DNA of 64,000 nucleotides from Amoebidium appalachense (lineage: Eukaryota; Ichthyosporea): contig CAVNZM010000005.1 in the NCBI GenBank assembly GCA_963693365.1, forward strand, positions 9,052,001-9,116,000. The letters are read 5' to 3'. Positions 25,990-49,900 of this stretch are shown here, one piece after another. The notes below the pieces were generated by a model. That model had not been told where the DNA came from and did not search any database. It saw only the letters and a list, made by a program, of their open reading frames with translations. Made by a program: the position numbers and the translations under genes. How positions within the stretch are numbered: position 1 is the stretch's first letter; each line of letters begins with the position of its first letter.

Positions 25990-27407
25990 TTCCGAAGCGG
26001 ATGATTAAAGAGAAGAATAAAAAGACAAAACAGAAAGACTTCAAACATACATAGGTAAAGGACTCCAAGTATTGTTCCAGTGGTGCAGTAGGAGGTTTAC
26101 TGTTTGACAACGGGAAGAGTAGGGTGAAGATCTGAAACCTGATGCCTTACGGAAGGAAACTTGCAATGTTTGGGTGCTGTTCATGCTATCACTCGTTGGC
26201 CTGTACTGGTAAATCTTTTTCACAAGTTTTGCAGCGTTCAAACGAACTCTAATCTCTAGAAAATAGGTATAATGACCTTGTACATACACTCTCCTGAAGT
26301 AGAAAATGATTTGTTTCTACAGTACGTTTTGAGTACATACGTTTTTCCTGCGCAACGGAGCCACTGCCCGCTTTCAGATTCGGCCGTTGCTTATCACAGA
26401 TTCCTGAGCCTCGGCAAATACTACACCTGATCATTATCTAATCAAATATCGGTAGCCATTATATCACACTCTGCATACGGGTGCCGTTTTTACGGTAAAA
26501 AATACCCTAAACTTTTCAAAAATACCATCAAATTTTCAGTTTATGGTAAGCCTCCGCAAATTTCATGGTAAGCTTAAAAAGGAACCCCCCTTTACCCCCT
26601 TTGACTGGGGATGAAAAATACCATACACCCCAGGCAAAAACACTCCGGGGCTTGAAAAAATACCAAGAAACAAATCCGAATTTTCGGGCTTGACTCGGGC
26701 TAGAGAGTGATGTACCAAAGTCATTTCAAAAACTGCTCTTTCAGAGATATCATCGATTAAGGCTTCAATAATGTATTTTGTTTCAATAATACGCTTTTCT
26801 TTAGCATGCTAGGTCTTCCAGTGAACAGAAGGTTAGAGCCACACCGCATAACACGTCCTAACGGTTTTATTTGTCTGTGAAGGCCAGCCGTCAAAGGTTA
26901 GTTAGCTTTTTGCTTTTTACCGAATAGTAAGCCAATCACAACCAGCCATGACACTTCGCGATTGGTTCCGCAGACCCACGGCACTCGGTGTATTTCCGTC
27001 ACTTTTCAACGGTAAAATGAAATAAACAAAGGAATATTGTTAGTACAGCAATAATCATTTTATATTGCTTTCTTATGTAATAACTTGATACTCCATTTCC
27101 GGGAAGCGGTGAGAGGCAGAGGCTAACGGCTGAGACCGCCGAGTCACTGACCGCAGAAATTACGTGATCGATTTCCATATGTGGCTATTGCAAAACATAA
27201 ATGATTTGTAGATCTTTGATGGCGCGAAACTGAAGCAAGTTGACGCATTCCACCCAGCCTGACCTGGTCGCGGAACGAATTTTGATTCCGTTTCAGAAGC
27301 AAGCCCAGGCTGAGAAGCGCAACTTGCTGTTGAGGTTCGGTTCACGTGTGTTCATGCTGGTGCATGTGTGCGATCAGGCGAAGCTTGAGCACCGTGCATA
27401 CAAGTAT

Positions 27408-27451
<44 letters not shown>

Positions 27452-27566
27452 CCCGGCCCCCTCCCACCCCACAGAAGTACTGCGCGACTATCAGCTAGCC
27501 GATTCCCTGGGCCTTGCTCGCGAGGCTCAGTTGACGCCGCGCGCGCGCGTGTGCGTGTGTGCGTGC

Positions 27567-27688
27567 GCGAGCGCACGTAGTATGTGTGTGTGCGTGTGTG
27601 TGCTTGTGTGCATGCGTGTTTTTGTGTGCGAGCGCACGTAGTATGTGTGTGTGCGTGTGTGTGCTTGTGTGCATGCGTGTTTTTGTGT
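27567..27688. repeat. Perfect 61-bp tandem duplication
   Basis: A 61-base segment starting GCGAGCGCACGTAGTATG at 27567 is repeated exactly from 27628. The identity shows a recent duplication in an otherwise degenerate TG-rich area. Confidence 0.85.
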
Positions 27689-28192
27689 GTGCTTGTATGT
27701 GTGTTGTGTGTGTGTCGTGTGTGGCTGGGGCGGGGGGGAGGGGGGGCTGGGGGCACAGGGAAGGGCGTCAGCGAGGATCCGCGGGAAGGGCGGCGGAGGG
27801 GGAAGCCTCTGCGAGGAGCTCGAGGGAGGGACAAATATTAGGTAATACAGCCATCAAAGACGCTCTTCGATATGCATATGTATTAGTAAGAAACGATGCA
27901 CATGTACGAGCTAAATAAACACCCCTTGCACATGTCACGGGTGATGGTCATCCCACGTCGGACGCCTCGGGCACGTGGCTAAAAACATCATTCACCACTG
28001 GCAATATCATCATTAACAATAATCACTAACGCTACGACATCCCTCTCGCTCGAGAGCCCCACAGTTGAAATACTAGGGTAGTTGGTGTTCCAGAACCTCT
28101 CACACCCCGACAGGCTTCATTCATGCATGATACATTGTTCTTCAGCATAAAATCAAGTGTTCGTGGGTGCATGCATGTGTGTGTGTGTACTT

Positions 28193-28193
28193 G

Positions 28194-28264
<71 letters not shown>

Positions 28265-28273
28265 ACGTGTGCA

Positions 28274-28367
<94 letters not shown>
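28193..28367. repeat. (TG)n arrays
   Basis: Two long TG arrays separated by a short GTGCACGTGTGCATGTGTGCG interruption near 28260-28281, followed by GCGCGCG and ordinary sequence. Confidence 0.92.
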
Positions 28368-28371
<4 letters not shown>

Positions 28372-28528
28372 ATGTTCAGTTTTCCAAAGTTTTTCATCCT
28401 ACCTCAACCTGTTTATTTTTATTTATTTATTTGTTTGTTTGCTTGTTTGTTTTTTTTTTTTTTTGGGGGGGGGGGGGGGAGGCCGGGGGAGGGGCTGGGG
28501 GAAGGAAAAAAAAGACCGGGGAGGCGGG

Positions 28529-28563
<35 letters not shown>

Positions 28564-28708
28564 CTCACCCTTTACCCCCCACGTATCTCCACCCTACTCC
28601 TCCGCCTATCCCCCCTCTCCCCCTCCGTCTCAACTGTCCCCTTCCCCCCCCCCCCCCCCCCCCCCGAGAACCCTCGGCCTCGAGGCCCTGTATTAGTAGG
28701 GCCTCTTC

Positions 28709-29515
<807 letters not shown>

Positions 29516-30420
29516 CGAGTCAGGCTGGCTGCCGGAAAAGCCCACCAATCATTCAGGGCCGGTTCTCCTAAACCTTCAAATTCTTAGTGTGTATCGAGCT
29601 CCCGCGAATCTACAAATTGTCGTAACGCTGTTGGCATGATGTTTAGGTGGTGATTTCTGCTATCTGAGTTTTTGGTTTTTGTTAGATGGTGTTTTTGTTT
29701 GATACACAGGGCAGTTGGTGTTCCATGCCTGTACGTAGCCGCGTAGCAGGCCTATGGCCAAGATTTCGGAATCACCGGTATGCATGATCCATTGCGGTTT
29801 TTGGGGATTCAAAGCCTTTTGGTAAACCAATCAGCAAAAGGCAAGACAGTCGATGATTGGTTCACTAATTTGGGGAAAAGCCGACAAAACAGGAATTTTT
29901 GTACTCTGGTATGATAGGCCGGGTCTCCTGGTGAGGAGAATAGATTCCGGATTCCAGGCAGATCGAGGATGATGAAATCAGAATAAGGTCAACCAGATTG
30001 TCGACAATAGAGCTATATGTACAACTGTATAATGTAACTTATTTATGCATCAATATATCAACCAACTAACCGGCGAACTGCTTGTCACTCCGATGAATTA
30101 ATATTTCAGCCCCAGTAATCATAAACTTTGTCGTGTCGCAACTGTCGAATGTCGTTTAGAGAGTGGTATCTTTTATTGGCTATTTATCATGAAATTATTT
30201 CGGCCCAGTTCTGACCTCAGCCCGCCAGCCGCCGCCCTCGAACACAAAGGCATGCGTGAAACAGCAGCCTACGGTTTTTTTCATACTGTCTGCTGTTGAA
30301 CTTTCTTGAATGCACATAGCTAGTGCTGAAAAGCGATAGAAAAAGCATTAGTGAGGTTCAAACAATCACCGTGTAACTCCCACGGCGATACACACCACCA
30401 CACACCTCCACACAACAACT

Positions 30421-30430
30421 CTATATAATT
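30421..30430 (+). promoter_or_regulatory. TATA box candidate for the RINGv-like gene
   Basis: CTATATAATT lies 106 bases upstream of the ATG at 30536. This would place transcription start roughly 30 bases further on and give a 5' leader of about 75 bases. Position relative to the gene is the only support. Confidence 0.45.
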
Positions 30431-30535
30431 GGCAACTCAATAATCAGTCTCCTTGCTCACTTTCCAAGTCAAAAATCCATTTCTTGTTAATCCGCTCAAC
30501 CCTATACCAACCTCTCTCACACACACACAAACATC

Positions 30536-38783
<8,248 letters not shown>

Positions 38784-39045
38784 ATGCCAGAAACCAAAAA
38801 AACCATCTAATCACATGCAAGTGTTCACACCTCGAAGTTGTACGCACCGTTGAAAACATATCATAGTCTAATTCTCTTTCCCCCCCCCCCCCCCCCCCTT
38901 TCTCCTCATCCCCTCCCATAAGCAACCCTGCTCGTCTCTGATCAAGACGGGTGACAATTACCCATGTTCAAGTGAAACAGTATCTGAGTTGGGTTTCGTT
39001 AACGAGGTGATTAGGTCGAAACTCGGGTACTGTGTATGACGTGGG

Positions 39046-39165
39046 CCCCCCCTGAGGATGGGCTCTGCTTATTATGCATACTCTTTATGTATGGCTTGCA
39101 TTCTGCATCGTGTTATCCGTTTGTTCTTGTGTACTTCGTACTTTTTGACGCATTCAAACCCCCCC
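39046..39165 (+). repeat. Dispersed 140-bp unit, best full copy
   Basis: This copy reads from a GGGCCCCCCCTGAGGATGGG head through TTATTATGCATACTC and TTGCATTCTGCATCG to GTACTTTTTGACGCATTC, then poly-C. Near-identical or clearly related copies lie at 32798-32872, 37305-37410, 35200-35322, 62225-62347 and 63535-63650. More diverged ones lie at 34140-34250, 34800-34915, 60470-60556 and 63430-63485. All are on the plus strand and all are followed by C-rich DNA. Confidence 0.75.
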
Positions 39166-39624
39166 CCCCCCCCCCCCCCCCTCCACCTCCCACCACCACT
39201 ACACACACACCTCCGCCCCTCCCCTTCCCCCCCTGAAGTCCATTAATATTAGGAGAACGCTTGTGTCGGTTTGGATCAGTGGGATTCGTCTTAACTTTAA
39301 GTGACGCCTTGCTACGGTTTGTGGTTTAATACAATGGTGACATGATAAAAAAGAAGCAAAGGAACTTCAGAACAGCATCACGAAAACTTTTATAAATAAG
39401 ATGTGTGTAGTGAAATAGTTAGCCTATTGCAGATATGTAAGCTGGGGCATCATTATGATGATCGGATACTATACCTGGCAAAGATATTCCGTATGCTGGT
39501 TATCGAGTCTCTCCGATTTGAACAATCAATATACTATCTGAAATGTCCATACTAAAACAAAAATTGATAATCTCGCTCTCGGAAATCACGGTGGGGTTTC
39601 TGTACGTGTGGCCATATTGTCAAA

Positions 39625-39670
<46 letters not shown>

Positions 39671-39929
39671 AAGTAGTGGATGACGTAGGCACCGAGTTAA
39701 GCAGTAAAGTTTCAGTGGGTCCTGGAATGCCATGTGAGATGAAAAGGTGTGCTGATTGCAAAAACCTGCTTTGTATATTAAGGCAAAATTTTACGTGTTG
39801 GCCCGGCGGATGTTGTTTGGGCAGGTTCTTAAGTATGGGCATCTCAAATTGACGAGTATTGTGAGTACGTATACTGTGTACGGAACGACGCACACACATA
39901 CACAAGAGCCACTTACTATCACACACCGT

Positions 39930-39986
<57 letters not shown>

Positions 39987-40051
39987 ACATACACACACAC
40001 ACACAAACAGACACACACACACACACACACACCGTGACACAAGCACACGCC

Positions 40052-40106
<55 letters not shown>

Positions 40107-40422
40107 GCGCGAACACACACACACCTCGCTGGATGGCCTGGCCCAGGGGGACAGACCTGGAGGTGGGGAGGATGGGGCGAGAGCTCGAGAGGGGTGTTCA
40201 TTCACTGGGGGGGAACATGTGAACCTAAGGGGGGAGGGGGAGAGGAGGGCCCGAGGGGGCGGGGGGCTGCTGAGCCTCGGAGAAAAAAACGACAGAGGCA
40301 GTATTTTTTTAGAGTTTATTTAACAATAAAGTGTTAAACGTTTAAGTGACTACAGCCATGGCTTTAGAGGGGATCCAAAGGGACATCGGGCAACCTAAAT
40401 GAAATGGCCTGGGGGGGAAGAA

Positions 40423-40462
<40 letters not shown>

Positions 40463-40497
40463 CCTCAGGCACAGTCACTCCGGGGTGGCTCTCCCCG

Positions 40498-40534
<37 letters not shown>

Positions 40535-40549
40535 CCTAGAGGCAAGCCT

Positions 40550-41413
<864 letters not shown>

Positions 41414-41679
41414 TCTCAGTGAGGGCTCGAGAGTGATCAAGAGAGGAAGCCAAATTTGTGAGGGAGGCCATCAAGGGACAAATTAATCGGTCAGCATACC
41501 TGGTCCTCAGCAAGGCCTCCAGTGCTGAGTTAGTCATGCATACTGATCATCACACGTGCATTGCAGTGCATCATCACCCTGATGCCTGAGTTGCACTTGC
41601 ATGCCCCACTTTTGTCATCAAGTTATTGCCCGACGCGACGGTGGGCCGGGTGGCGCAGCTCTCGAGTTCGGAATCCTCA

Positions 41680-41819
41680 GCCTATATAGGCTACGTTGAC
41701 TGATAACGATTGCCACGGCTTCGTTATCAGCGGCCCGGGTACCATATCAGGAGCGGGCAATTTTTGAATTCTCCCTCCCCGGCCCCGCCGGGGAAAATTT
41801 GAGGTTTTTGGACCTCAAA
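41680..41819. repeat. Cluster of four perfect inverted repeats
   Basis: GCCTATATAGGC is a palindrome at 41680-41691. CTGATAACGA (41700-41709) pairs with TCGTTATCAG (41721-41730). TCCCCGGC (41776-41783) pairs with GCCGGGGA (41787-41794). TTTGAGGT (41798-41805) pairs with ACCTCAAA (41812-41819). All stems are perfect and the order is close, so an RNA copy would fold into a row of hairpins. Confidence 0.75.
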
Positions 41820-42608
41820 GAAGTCAAATCCTGCAAAATCCACTACCGGGAGGCCAAAAAGGGTGATTTTACAAAAAAGGAGGGACATACATGAAAAAGA
41901 GAAAATGGGCGAGTTCAGTGGGCTGCCGATAAGTATATTTCGTGCTGGGCCGGTATACATGCTGCCGTGGTTGTTGCTGTAGACGGCAGTATGGCATCGC
42001 ATGTGTCACGTGACCTGCACGTGAATGCGACCATGTGCAGGCACTGAGTCTAGGGGGATTTGTATGTGTGTTTTGGAGCACCGACAAGGCAGAGCCAGGG
42101 TGAGGGATGTGTAAACATGGAGTTTAGGGAGATCGTGCTGCTATTGTAACATGTGCACAAAACAGCCACGTGCACCGGCACACTCCGGTGTACAGAACAA
42201 TAATATGCACATGCGTCACTGTAATATCATGTATGCGCATGCCGCACAAGGTTTAGGAGACCACCACAGTATATACTATTTTCTTTTGGTTGATATCCAT
42301 GTAGGAATGGTGTGTTGCAGTTGTCATGATCAGCCTGAGGCAGGCACGTGCACTCACTGAATCACTAGAACTCATGAATAAAAAATACATTCGCTAAAAA
42401 CGGCAAGGTAAATTTGGGGCCAAGCTATTATTTCCCCCTTTTAAACGTTTTTTTAGCTCCAAGAACTTCGACGCCAAAATTTCTATATTTGGCCATCGTA
42501 TATGATAATGAACACGTGTACTTAAATTAAAGTAGTTATATAAATATGAGCGGCCCGTTACAAATACAATGACGAAAAACAGTGACCCACGAGCAGTTTT
42601 TCTTTCTA

Positions 42609-42656
<48 letters not shown>

Positions 42657-43869
42657 ACACACACCAGACACACACACCACCACCACGGTGACCACCACCA
42701 CCACCACCACCACCACTCACCCCTTAAAAAAACCACACACATACGTGCACGTGTACACACACACACAGAACACCACCACCACCTCCACTGGACCCCATTT
42801 CCTCGTTGTTTTCTTAAGCCTTCAGACCAGTCCTGCACACTGGAGTTAAACAATTGAATTCACCTAGGCTGACATGCATCCACCCCCGCCTTCCACTTCC
42901 CCCTCCCCCCCACCCCCTCCCCCCACCCCCCCCCACCCCCACCCCCTCCCCCTCGATGAAGAAGGGCCCCCGTAAGCCTTGGGGGGGGGGGGGGGAGGGG
43001 GGGGGGAAGGGGAAGGGGGGAGCTCTTGAGCCTCCGGGTAGGGAAGTGGGGTCCGGGGATCCGGAGAGGAGGGGGGGGGGGGGGGGGGGGAAGGGGGCAT
43101 ATAATATTGGGCCTAGATATCATAGTATGGGGCCCCGGGGGGAGGGGAGAGGTGGGGGGGGAGGGGGGAGGATCCACGGGAAAGACCTTTAGGTGCATGT
43201 TCTTATTTATACCCCCTTCGAATCATCCCCCCTCTCCCCCCCCCTCCCCCCCCTGAGTGCAGGCCGTGACGTAGCTACGATAACCCTGCAGAAGGCAACA
43301 AAAATGTATTAATTACTAGCACTATACATGTGTTCATAGTGCAGCTTGCACCACGTATGATCTCAGCAACTTTAAAGTAGTCACAAAGTTTAGTTATTTT
43401 CATTATTTTCATTGCTCTGAACTCTATTACTCTGAAATGATCACCGTGCATGTGCCGCAAGATAACAACCCTATATGTGTGCAGCTGCTGCCTGCAGGTT
43501 AGACTCGCTGAAAAGACAATTGTCAGTGTGCATCCGACGCTTGCAGCTGCAGCTAGCCTCTGCAACATTAATACTTGCCAAGTGAATGCTCTTACACTTG
43601 ATCATCATTCACTCAAAAAACCGAGGACCGACAGATTAAATATTAATGTCGATCCGAATGATCAGCAAGTGTCTATGCGTACTACTATATATACACACAC
43701 GTAAAATGCGAAGCTATCAGTTACAAGGCACACCTGCTGCACTGGCACACATACACATACACACCGGCAGATCGATGCTGTCAAAATTTACTTTCATGTA
43801 CTTCGTAGGTCCGACACAGGTGCACATGAACACGTACATATGTACAAGCCGCGCACACACCACACCACA

Positions 43870-43981
43870 CATACACACACACACACACACACTCACACAC
43901 ACACACGCACACACGCACACACGCACACACGCACACACGCACGCACGCACGCACACACACACACACACGCACGCACGCGCG

Positions 43982-44051
<70 letters not shown>

Positions 44052-44072
44052 GACACACACACACACACACAC
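43870..44072. repeat. (CA)n with CGCG steps
   Basis: CA array with GCACACAC and alternating CGCGCG (about 43976-43990) interruptions. Confidence 0.9.
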
Positions 44073-44491
44073 ATCACTGGGTGCGCTCGCTGGGGATTAG
44101 TTTTTTGGCACGCTGTTGACTTTATCGTGTGTTTATTATTTGCTATTTATTGGCCAGCGGCCAACATTTAAAAATATACTATATACCTAAAAATAGATAC
44201 TGACTACGGCCAGCAGACATTATACACCTTCCAGGACACATTAACACCAATAGTCTAACACACCATACTCTCGATCACAAAGAATTCCTAACAAACAGAG
44301 AAAAGTGCAAAGGCTCTGTACTATTACTCAGATTCTAAATTTTAATTCTTTACAGTAAACTTCGGAATGAAAGCTAGCCCCCCCCCCCCCCCCCCCCCCC
44401 CCTCCCCCCTAACATGACTGTACGAAGAACAGGTATAACTTGAAGCACTACAACACATATGAGATCCGTTACATTGGTGTACATTCCAATA

Positions 44492-46176
44492 TTAGACACT
44501 AGTTTGGCTACTCTGACTACTCTGAGATCCTGATTGGCTGCCTGCAGACTTGCGGCCACGATTACTTTGCTTTCGATCGTGCCATTGCAGCTGCGTCTCT
44601 CCAGCAGGTGGCAACGCCAGGCCCAGCACAGCAGATGCACGAGAAGGGGGTGGGAACTGCCCACCAGCCGAGGGCTGGCCCACATGGCCCAAGTAAGGAT
44701 GGGGACCGTGCTGCGGCAGTAGCCCAGGCATGGGGAAGGCAGGGCCGGGCTGAGGCGGCATGATGCCCCACGGTGGGGGCCAGCCATGTGGGTGGTGCGG
44801 GCCTGGATGGGGTGCAGGGGGCATGTGCGGCACATGGCCCTGCTGCATGTCAAGCGCGGGTGCTGGTGGCATGGCATCCTGATTGGCTGCAACCCAACGT
44901 GGGCAGCTCTTGGCCCGATTGGAGCCGGGGCAGCCCTTGCCCTGGCGGCCACACGTCTTGCAGGTCTTGGGGGCTCTCTGGGGTGGCTGCATAGGAGGGG
45001 GCACCGGCAAATCCATCTGCAGGGGCCCCTCAGGGCCAATGTTGCGATGCTTTTTGCCCACTAGCATGGGCAAGGGCCGCTCACGCTGCGCCCCTGCATC
45101 GACACCGTCTGGAACAGGGAGGGGTGGCAAGGGGGCAGGCCGTATGGTTGCTGGCACAGCGTCTGCCCTCTCCTCGCGCATACGCTTGCGGTGATCTGCC
45201 AGGCCCTCGTGTGTGGAGCGCTGTGCATGTGCCGTCTGCCAGGTCTTCCACTTGTCGAAATGCTTCTTGATGTAGGCCGCATCCTTCATGTAGATTCCCC
45301 CAGCCACAGAGGCAGCCTTGTTGAAGTCTTGGGCCAAAGCCTCGAACAGCTGGCCGTTGGGCTTTGCATGTGCCTTGTAGGTGCCCAGGAGCAGCGTGCT
45401 GAATAGCTTGCGCTCCTGAGGGGTAAGCACCGGAAGGAAGGGGATGGCCACATGTTGCTTCTGCGCCAGGAACTTGTAGTCGCCCCTCAGTGCAGGGTCC
45501 GGCTGTGGTGCACCACGCGCCACCTGGTTGCCCCCCCCCATGGCAGCACCGTCACCCTCCTCGACCTCACAGTCCTCTGGCCCGCCCATCACGCCATTGG
45601 CTGCAGGCTCGATGTTATCAGACGGAGGTGGGGGTGCGGGCACCGCAACTGGCTCCTGCGCCGGGGCATTGGCCACACAGGAGAGCGGGGCAAAGTTGAA
45701 GTACTCCTCCGGTAGCTTGTAGCAGCCTACGGGTACCCACTGGGGGTCGAGGTGATGGCCGTACAGCATCAGCGCCAGTGCCTCCATGTCGTCAACAATC
45801 CAGGGGCTGTAGTGGGGGGGCCCCGATGCCTGACCCAGGCGGTTGCGGTAGTGTGCACGCAGGTTGTGGCGGTGGCGCCTATTGGACATGGTGGCGTCCA
45901 GCAGGCGCAGCGACATGCGTGTGGCCCCAAAGTGGGTGGCCAGGGGGGTTGTGCACTGCCCCCTCCACCTCGTTGGTGCCCCGGATGCAGCGGTAGCGCA
46001 TGAGCCCATCTGCGTCGGCAGTGGTCTCGTAGTAGAGGGGCAGGCCGGGGGGGTCCGACAGACAGCCATTTTGGGCGTGTTCGAGCAGCGACTGTGGGGG
46101 CACAAGCAAACATCAGAGAGATGGGTGGGTGGTGGTGGTGGTAGTGTGTGTGTATGTGTGTGTGTGTGTGTGTGGT

Positions 46177-46213
<37 letters not shown>

Positions 46214-46285
46214 TGGGGTTGCTAAGGAAAAAAACGAGCAGGGAAAGGCAAAAAACAACTGGCTAGGCAGCAAGGGCCGTGCGGG

Positions 46286-46353
<68 letters not shown>

Positions 46354-46357
46354 ATGT

Positions 46358-46388
<31 letters not shown>

Positions 46389-46943
46389 AGGCTAGGGTGT
46401 GCGTGTGTGTGCAGATGAACCAAGGATGACAAATAAGCGAAGAATCTTTTCTGTGGTGGTGGAGTTGTTGGGCGCCTGCAGGGGGGGGGGGGGGGGGGGG
46501 GGGGGGGTTGTTGCCTCGAGTCTTTCAAAGCCATCCTTCTTGAACAGAGGCTTGCCATCCGGTCCGGGCGGCACATCCTTGTAGGTGTTTTTGAACTCCA
46601 CCAGCCGCGAGACCAGCGTGTATGGGTCGGGAATAACCCGCCGGATGCGCTCCATGAAGTAGCTCAGGTCGCCGCCCTTGAGCTCGGTTTCAATGTCGAT
46701 GCCCTTCTGCTCCAGCACCCCCTGTGAGGCAGGATGCCAATATTAATTTACTACGCACACTGCAATTTGGGTTTGGTAGACTTTGATACCTGCCGTTATT
46801 GTAGGACCCCTCCCCTCCACCCCCCCCATCTTCTCCCCCAACACAAGTAAAAAATGCATGTGGCTATTTCCCCCCACAACCCTACATTATTTCTCTCTAG
46901 GCATATGAATAACCCCCCACTCTCCTCCCCCCCTCCCCCCCCC

Positions 46944-46976
<33 letters not shown>

Positions 46977-49900
46977 TTCCCCCCCCTCTCTCTGAGGCTC
47001 AGGCTCTCTCTCTTCCCTCAGAAGTTTTGTCGAAGGTGTGCATGGTTGTGGGTGGAATGGTGAGTGTGTGCTAACGAGTGTATGTGTGTGTGCGCGTCAG
47101 TCACGCATGTTGTTGTTGCCGTTTTTTTTATTTTTATTTTTTATTTTTTATTTTGGGGGGGGGGGGGGGGGGGGAGAGGGGCACCTTCACATGTCCGTAA
47201 TCCTCTTCATTCCACACAAATATTGCCTCGCTGAGTGAGCGTGCGTACTCAGCCCTGCGGGGGTGTGACTTGTACGTGCCGTCCGCCGTGTTTGCAATGG
47301 AGTGGAAGGCGTCATTCAGCACAGTCTGCCACACCACCTCCCCAGGCGGTGCCTGGCCCAACATGCCCTCTCTGGGAGCTGCCTCGGGTCCCCCTGGGGC
47401 TGCCTCAAGGCCCCCCGGGGCTGCCTGGGGGTCCTGGGGGGGTGCCTGTGGGCCGGCAAGGGGTTGCTGCTGCTCGGCAGGGGGAGGACTGGCAGGGGGA
47501 GGGGCTGGGTCAGGGACCACCGGCACCTCGGCACCTGGGTCCGGTGGGGGCTGAATGGGCCGTAGCCACTGCAGGTGCACCATCAGCTCAAAGGGCGGCG
47601 GGCCCAGCTCTCCCAGGGTCTTGCCCTTGTCGGGGCCAAAGGGCACCTGCATGGCCGGCGACAGCACCTGATCCACCCGCACCACTGCATGCTTCTTGCC
47701 CACCTTCATGCCCCCCCAGCGCTCCGGCTGCACAGCCAGCACCACCCCGGTGGCTGCTGCAGCATGTGGGCCCCGCCGGGGCACAATCTCAACCCCTTCA
47801 CCGAGTGCCTTTGCATGAAGCCGCGCTGCATGTCATAGAGGGAAGCAAAAAACTCAGCCAAAAAGCCACAGCACCAACGTTTTTCTCTTCGCTCCACAAA
47901 AATCAAATGCATATTCCTTAGCAACCCCCTTCCCCCCCCCCCCCCCCCTTCTCCCTCCCCCCCCCCCTCTCCCAGTGCCCAGCTTGTGTGGCACTTGCAC
48001 GTGTTAACAGTGCTATAGCCCCCCCCCCCCCCCCCCCCCCCCCCCACCACCACCACCACCACCACCAATCACCCCCTCCTTTGATAGCCACCCGACACCC
48101 AGCATAACACAACTGGAACACTGGCCCATGTGGTCAGCCACCCCCCCCCCCCCCCCCTCCCCCCTCCCCCCCTCCCCCTCTCCTCTGGGGGGCCCACAAT
48201 CTTTCTATATCTGGCATAAGCACATAAGCACTGGGGCAAAAAGCAGGTGGGATACACACCTGACAGGTTTGGCCTATCGACCACGGCCGAGTAGACCTGC
48301 AGGGACGCATATGCATCAAGGGCAGCGTAGGTGGCCTGCACCTCTGATAGCGGCTCGTGCCAGTTGGAGCATCGAACAAGTGCCGGCTTGGGCAGCTTCT
48401 TGCCTATGACCTGGGCAGTGATGTCGGCCAAGCCCCGGGCCGCAGAGGTGATAGCTGCACGGGCATAGCAGAACCGGCCCAGCTCCAGATAGCTGGCCAC
48501 AGGGGTGCCGTAGTCCTTGTTGAGGTGGGCCGAGTCCGTGCCGATCTGCTTGCCCACCTTGATGATGCTGGGGTCCCTAAGCAGCGCAATCAGCTCGTCC
48601 ACCAGCCGCGCGGGCGGGCTGTGGTTGGGGCCCATGCGTGCCAAGTGGAAGATGTACACGGCCCGTGCGGTGGCAATCTGCAGCGTGCAAACCTTGGACC
48701 GCGCCTGGCCCACCCGATAGACCCACTCGCAGTCCAGCCCCACCACGCGGTGCTGCTGCCCCTCCAGGTCGGCACGAATGGCCGCTGTAGCCACCACCGC
48801 CCCCTGGCAGTCGGTGTACACCGGCTTAGGGTAGTTGGCCGGCAGCTCCAGCCCAGGCAGACCGTCCGTCACGCTTACCAGCGCAGCCTCGTTCAGACGG
48901 ACGGGGCATTTTGGCCGGGCTAGGGTTGGAAACATGCGCTCAACAAACGCCCGGTCTTGGCAGCACCGATCTGTGTAGAAGAAGGCCGGGCCCTTGCTGT
49001 TGAGCGCCGCCGTGGTGGCAGAGATGCGCTGGATCACGGGCTCAATCTCCTGGTGGCTGCAGTCCCGTGTAAATACCTGCGCCCGGATCTCTGGGGTGCC
49101 GCACTGTGTGAGAGGGCATCTCCGAGCAGCCATGCATGTTCTAGCTTCCCTTACCACATGGCCCTTCACGAGACTTCAGTGCCCACACAATCCTTTCCCC
49201 CTCCCTCCCCCCAAACCCATGTGCCCACATACTTTCCCCTCCCTCTCCCCCAAAACCCTTCCCCCTCCTTCCCCCCAAACCCATGTGCCCACATACTTTC
49301 CCCAGGCCTCCCTTTCCCCCAAAATCTTCCCCCCCCCCCTCCCCCTAAACCCATGTACCTACAATCCTTCCCCCTTCCTCCCCCTAAACCCTTGTGATCA
49401 CAATCCTTTCCCCCTCTCTGCCTTCCCCCCAAACCCATGTGCCCACGATCCTTCCCCACTCCCCCTCCCCCCAAACCATGGGACAGCCCTCCATATGGCA
49501 CCTACTGTCCCCCCCCCCCCCCCCCCCCCCACCCCACCCCGGGCCTCTTGCCCTCTCTACCTTCAACCCCGACGGTGGTGTCTCTCCCCCCCCCCCCCCC
49601 CCCCTGCATCCCTTGCAATCACTGGCCCCTACTCCCATTCTGCTTGGCAGAAGCTTGCCCCCCCCCCCCCCCCCCCCCCCCCCCTCCCCCCCCCCCCCCC
49701 CCCCCCCCGATTCCCCGCCAAAAGAAAGCTCCACCCCAGCCCACCCCAATCTCTACCCAGCAAAAACACATACACACATATCTGGAGCTTCCTAGTTTTT
49801 GCTCGACAGGGCAAGAATTGTCCCCAAAACCCACATACTACAAACCTCTACTCACAGTGTGCCACCTCATTAAATGTGGAGCCTAAGAGATTTAAAGGCC

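Noticed and set aside
41640-41675. tRNA-like boxes (TGGCGCAGCTC and GTTCGGAATCC).
   Set aside because: The two boxes are only about 15 bases apart, far too close for a tRNA or tRNA-derived promoter, and no cloverleaf can be drawn.
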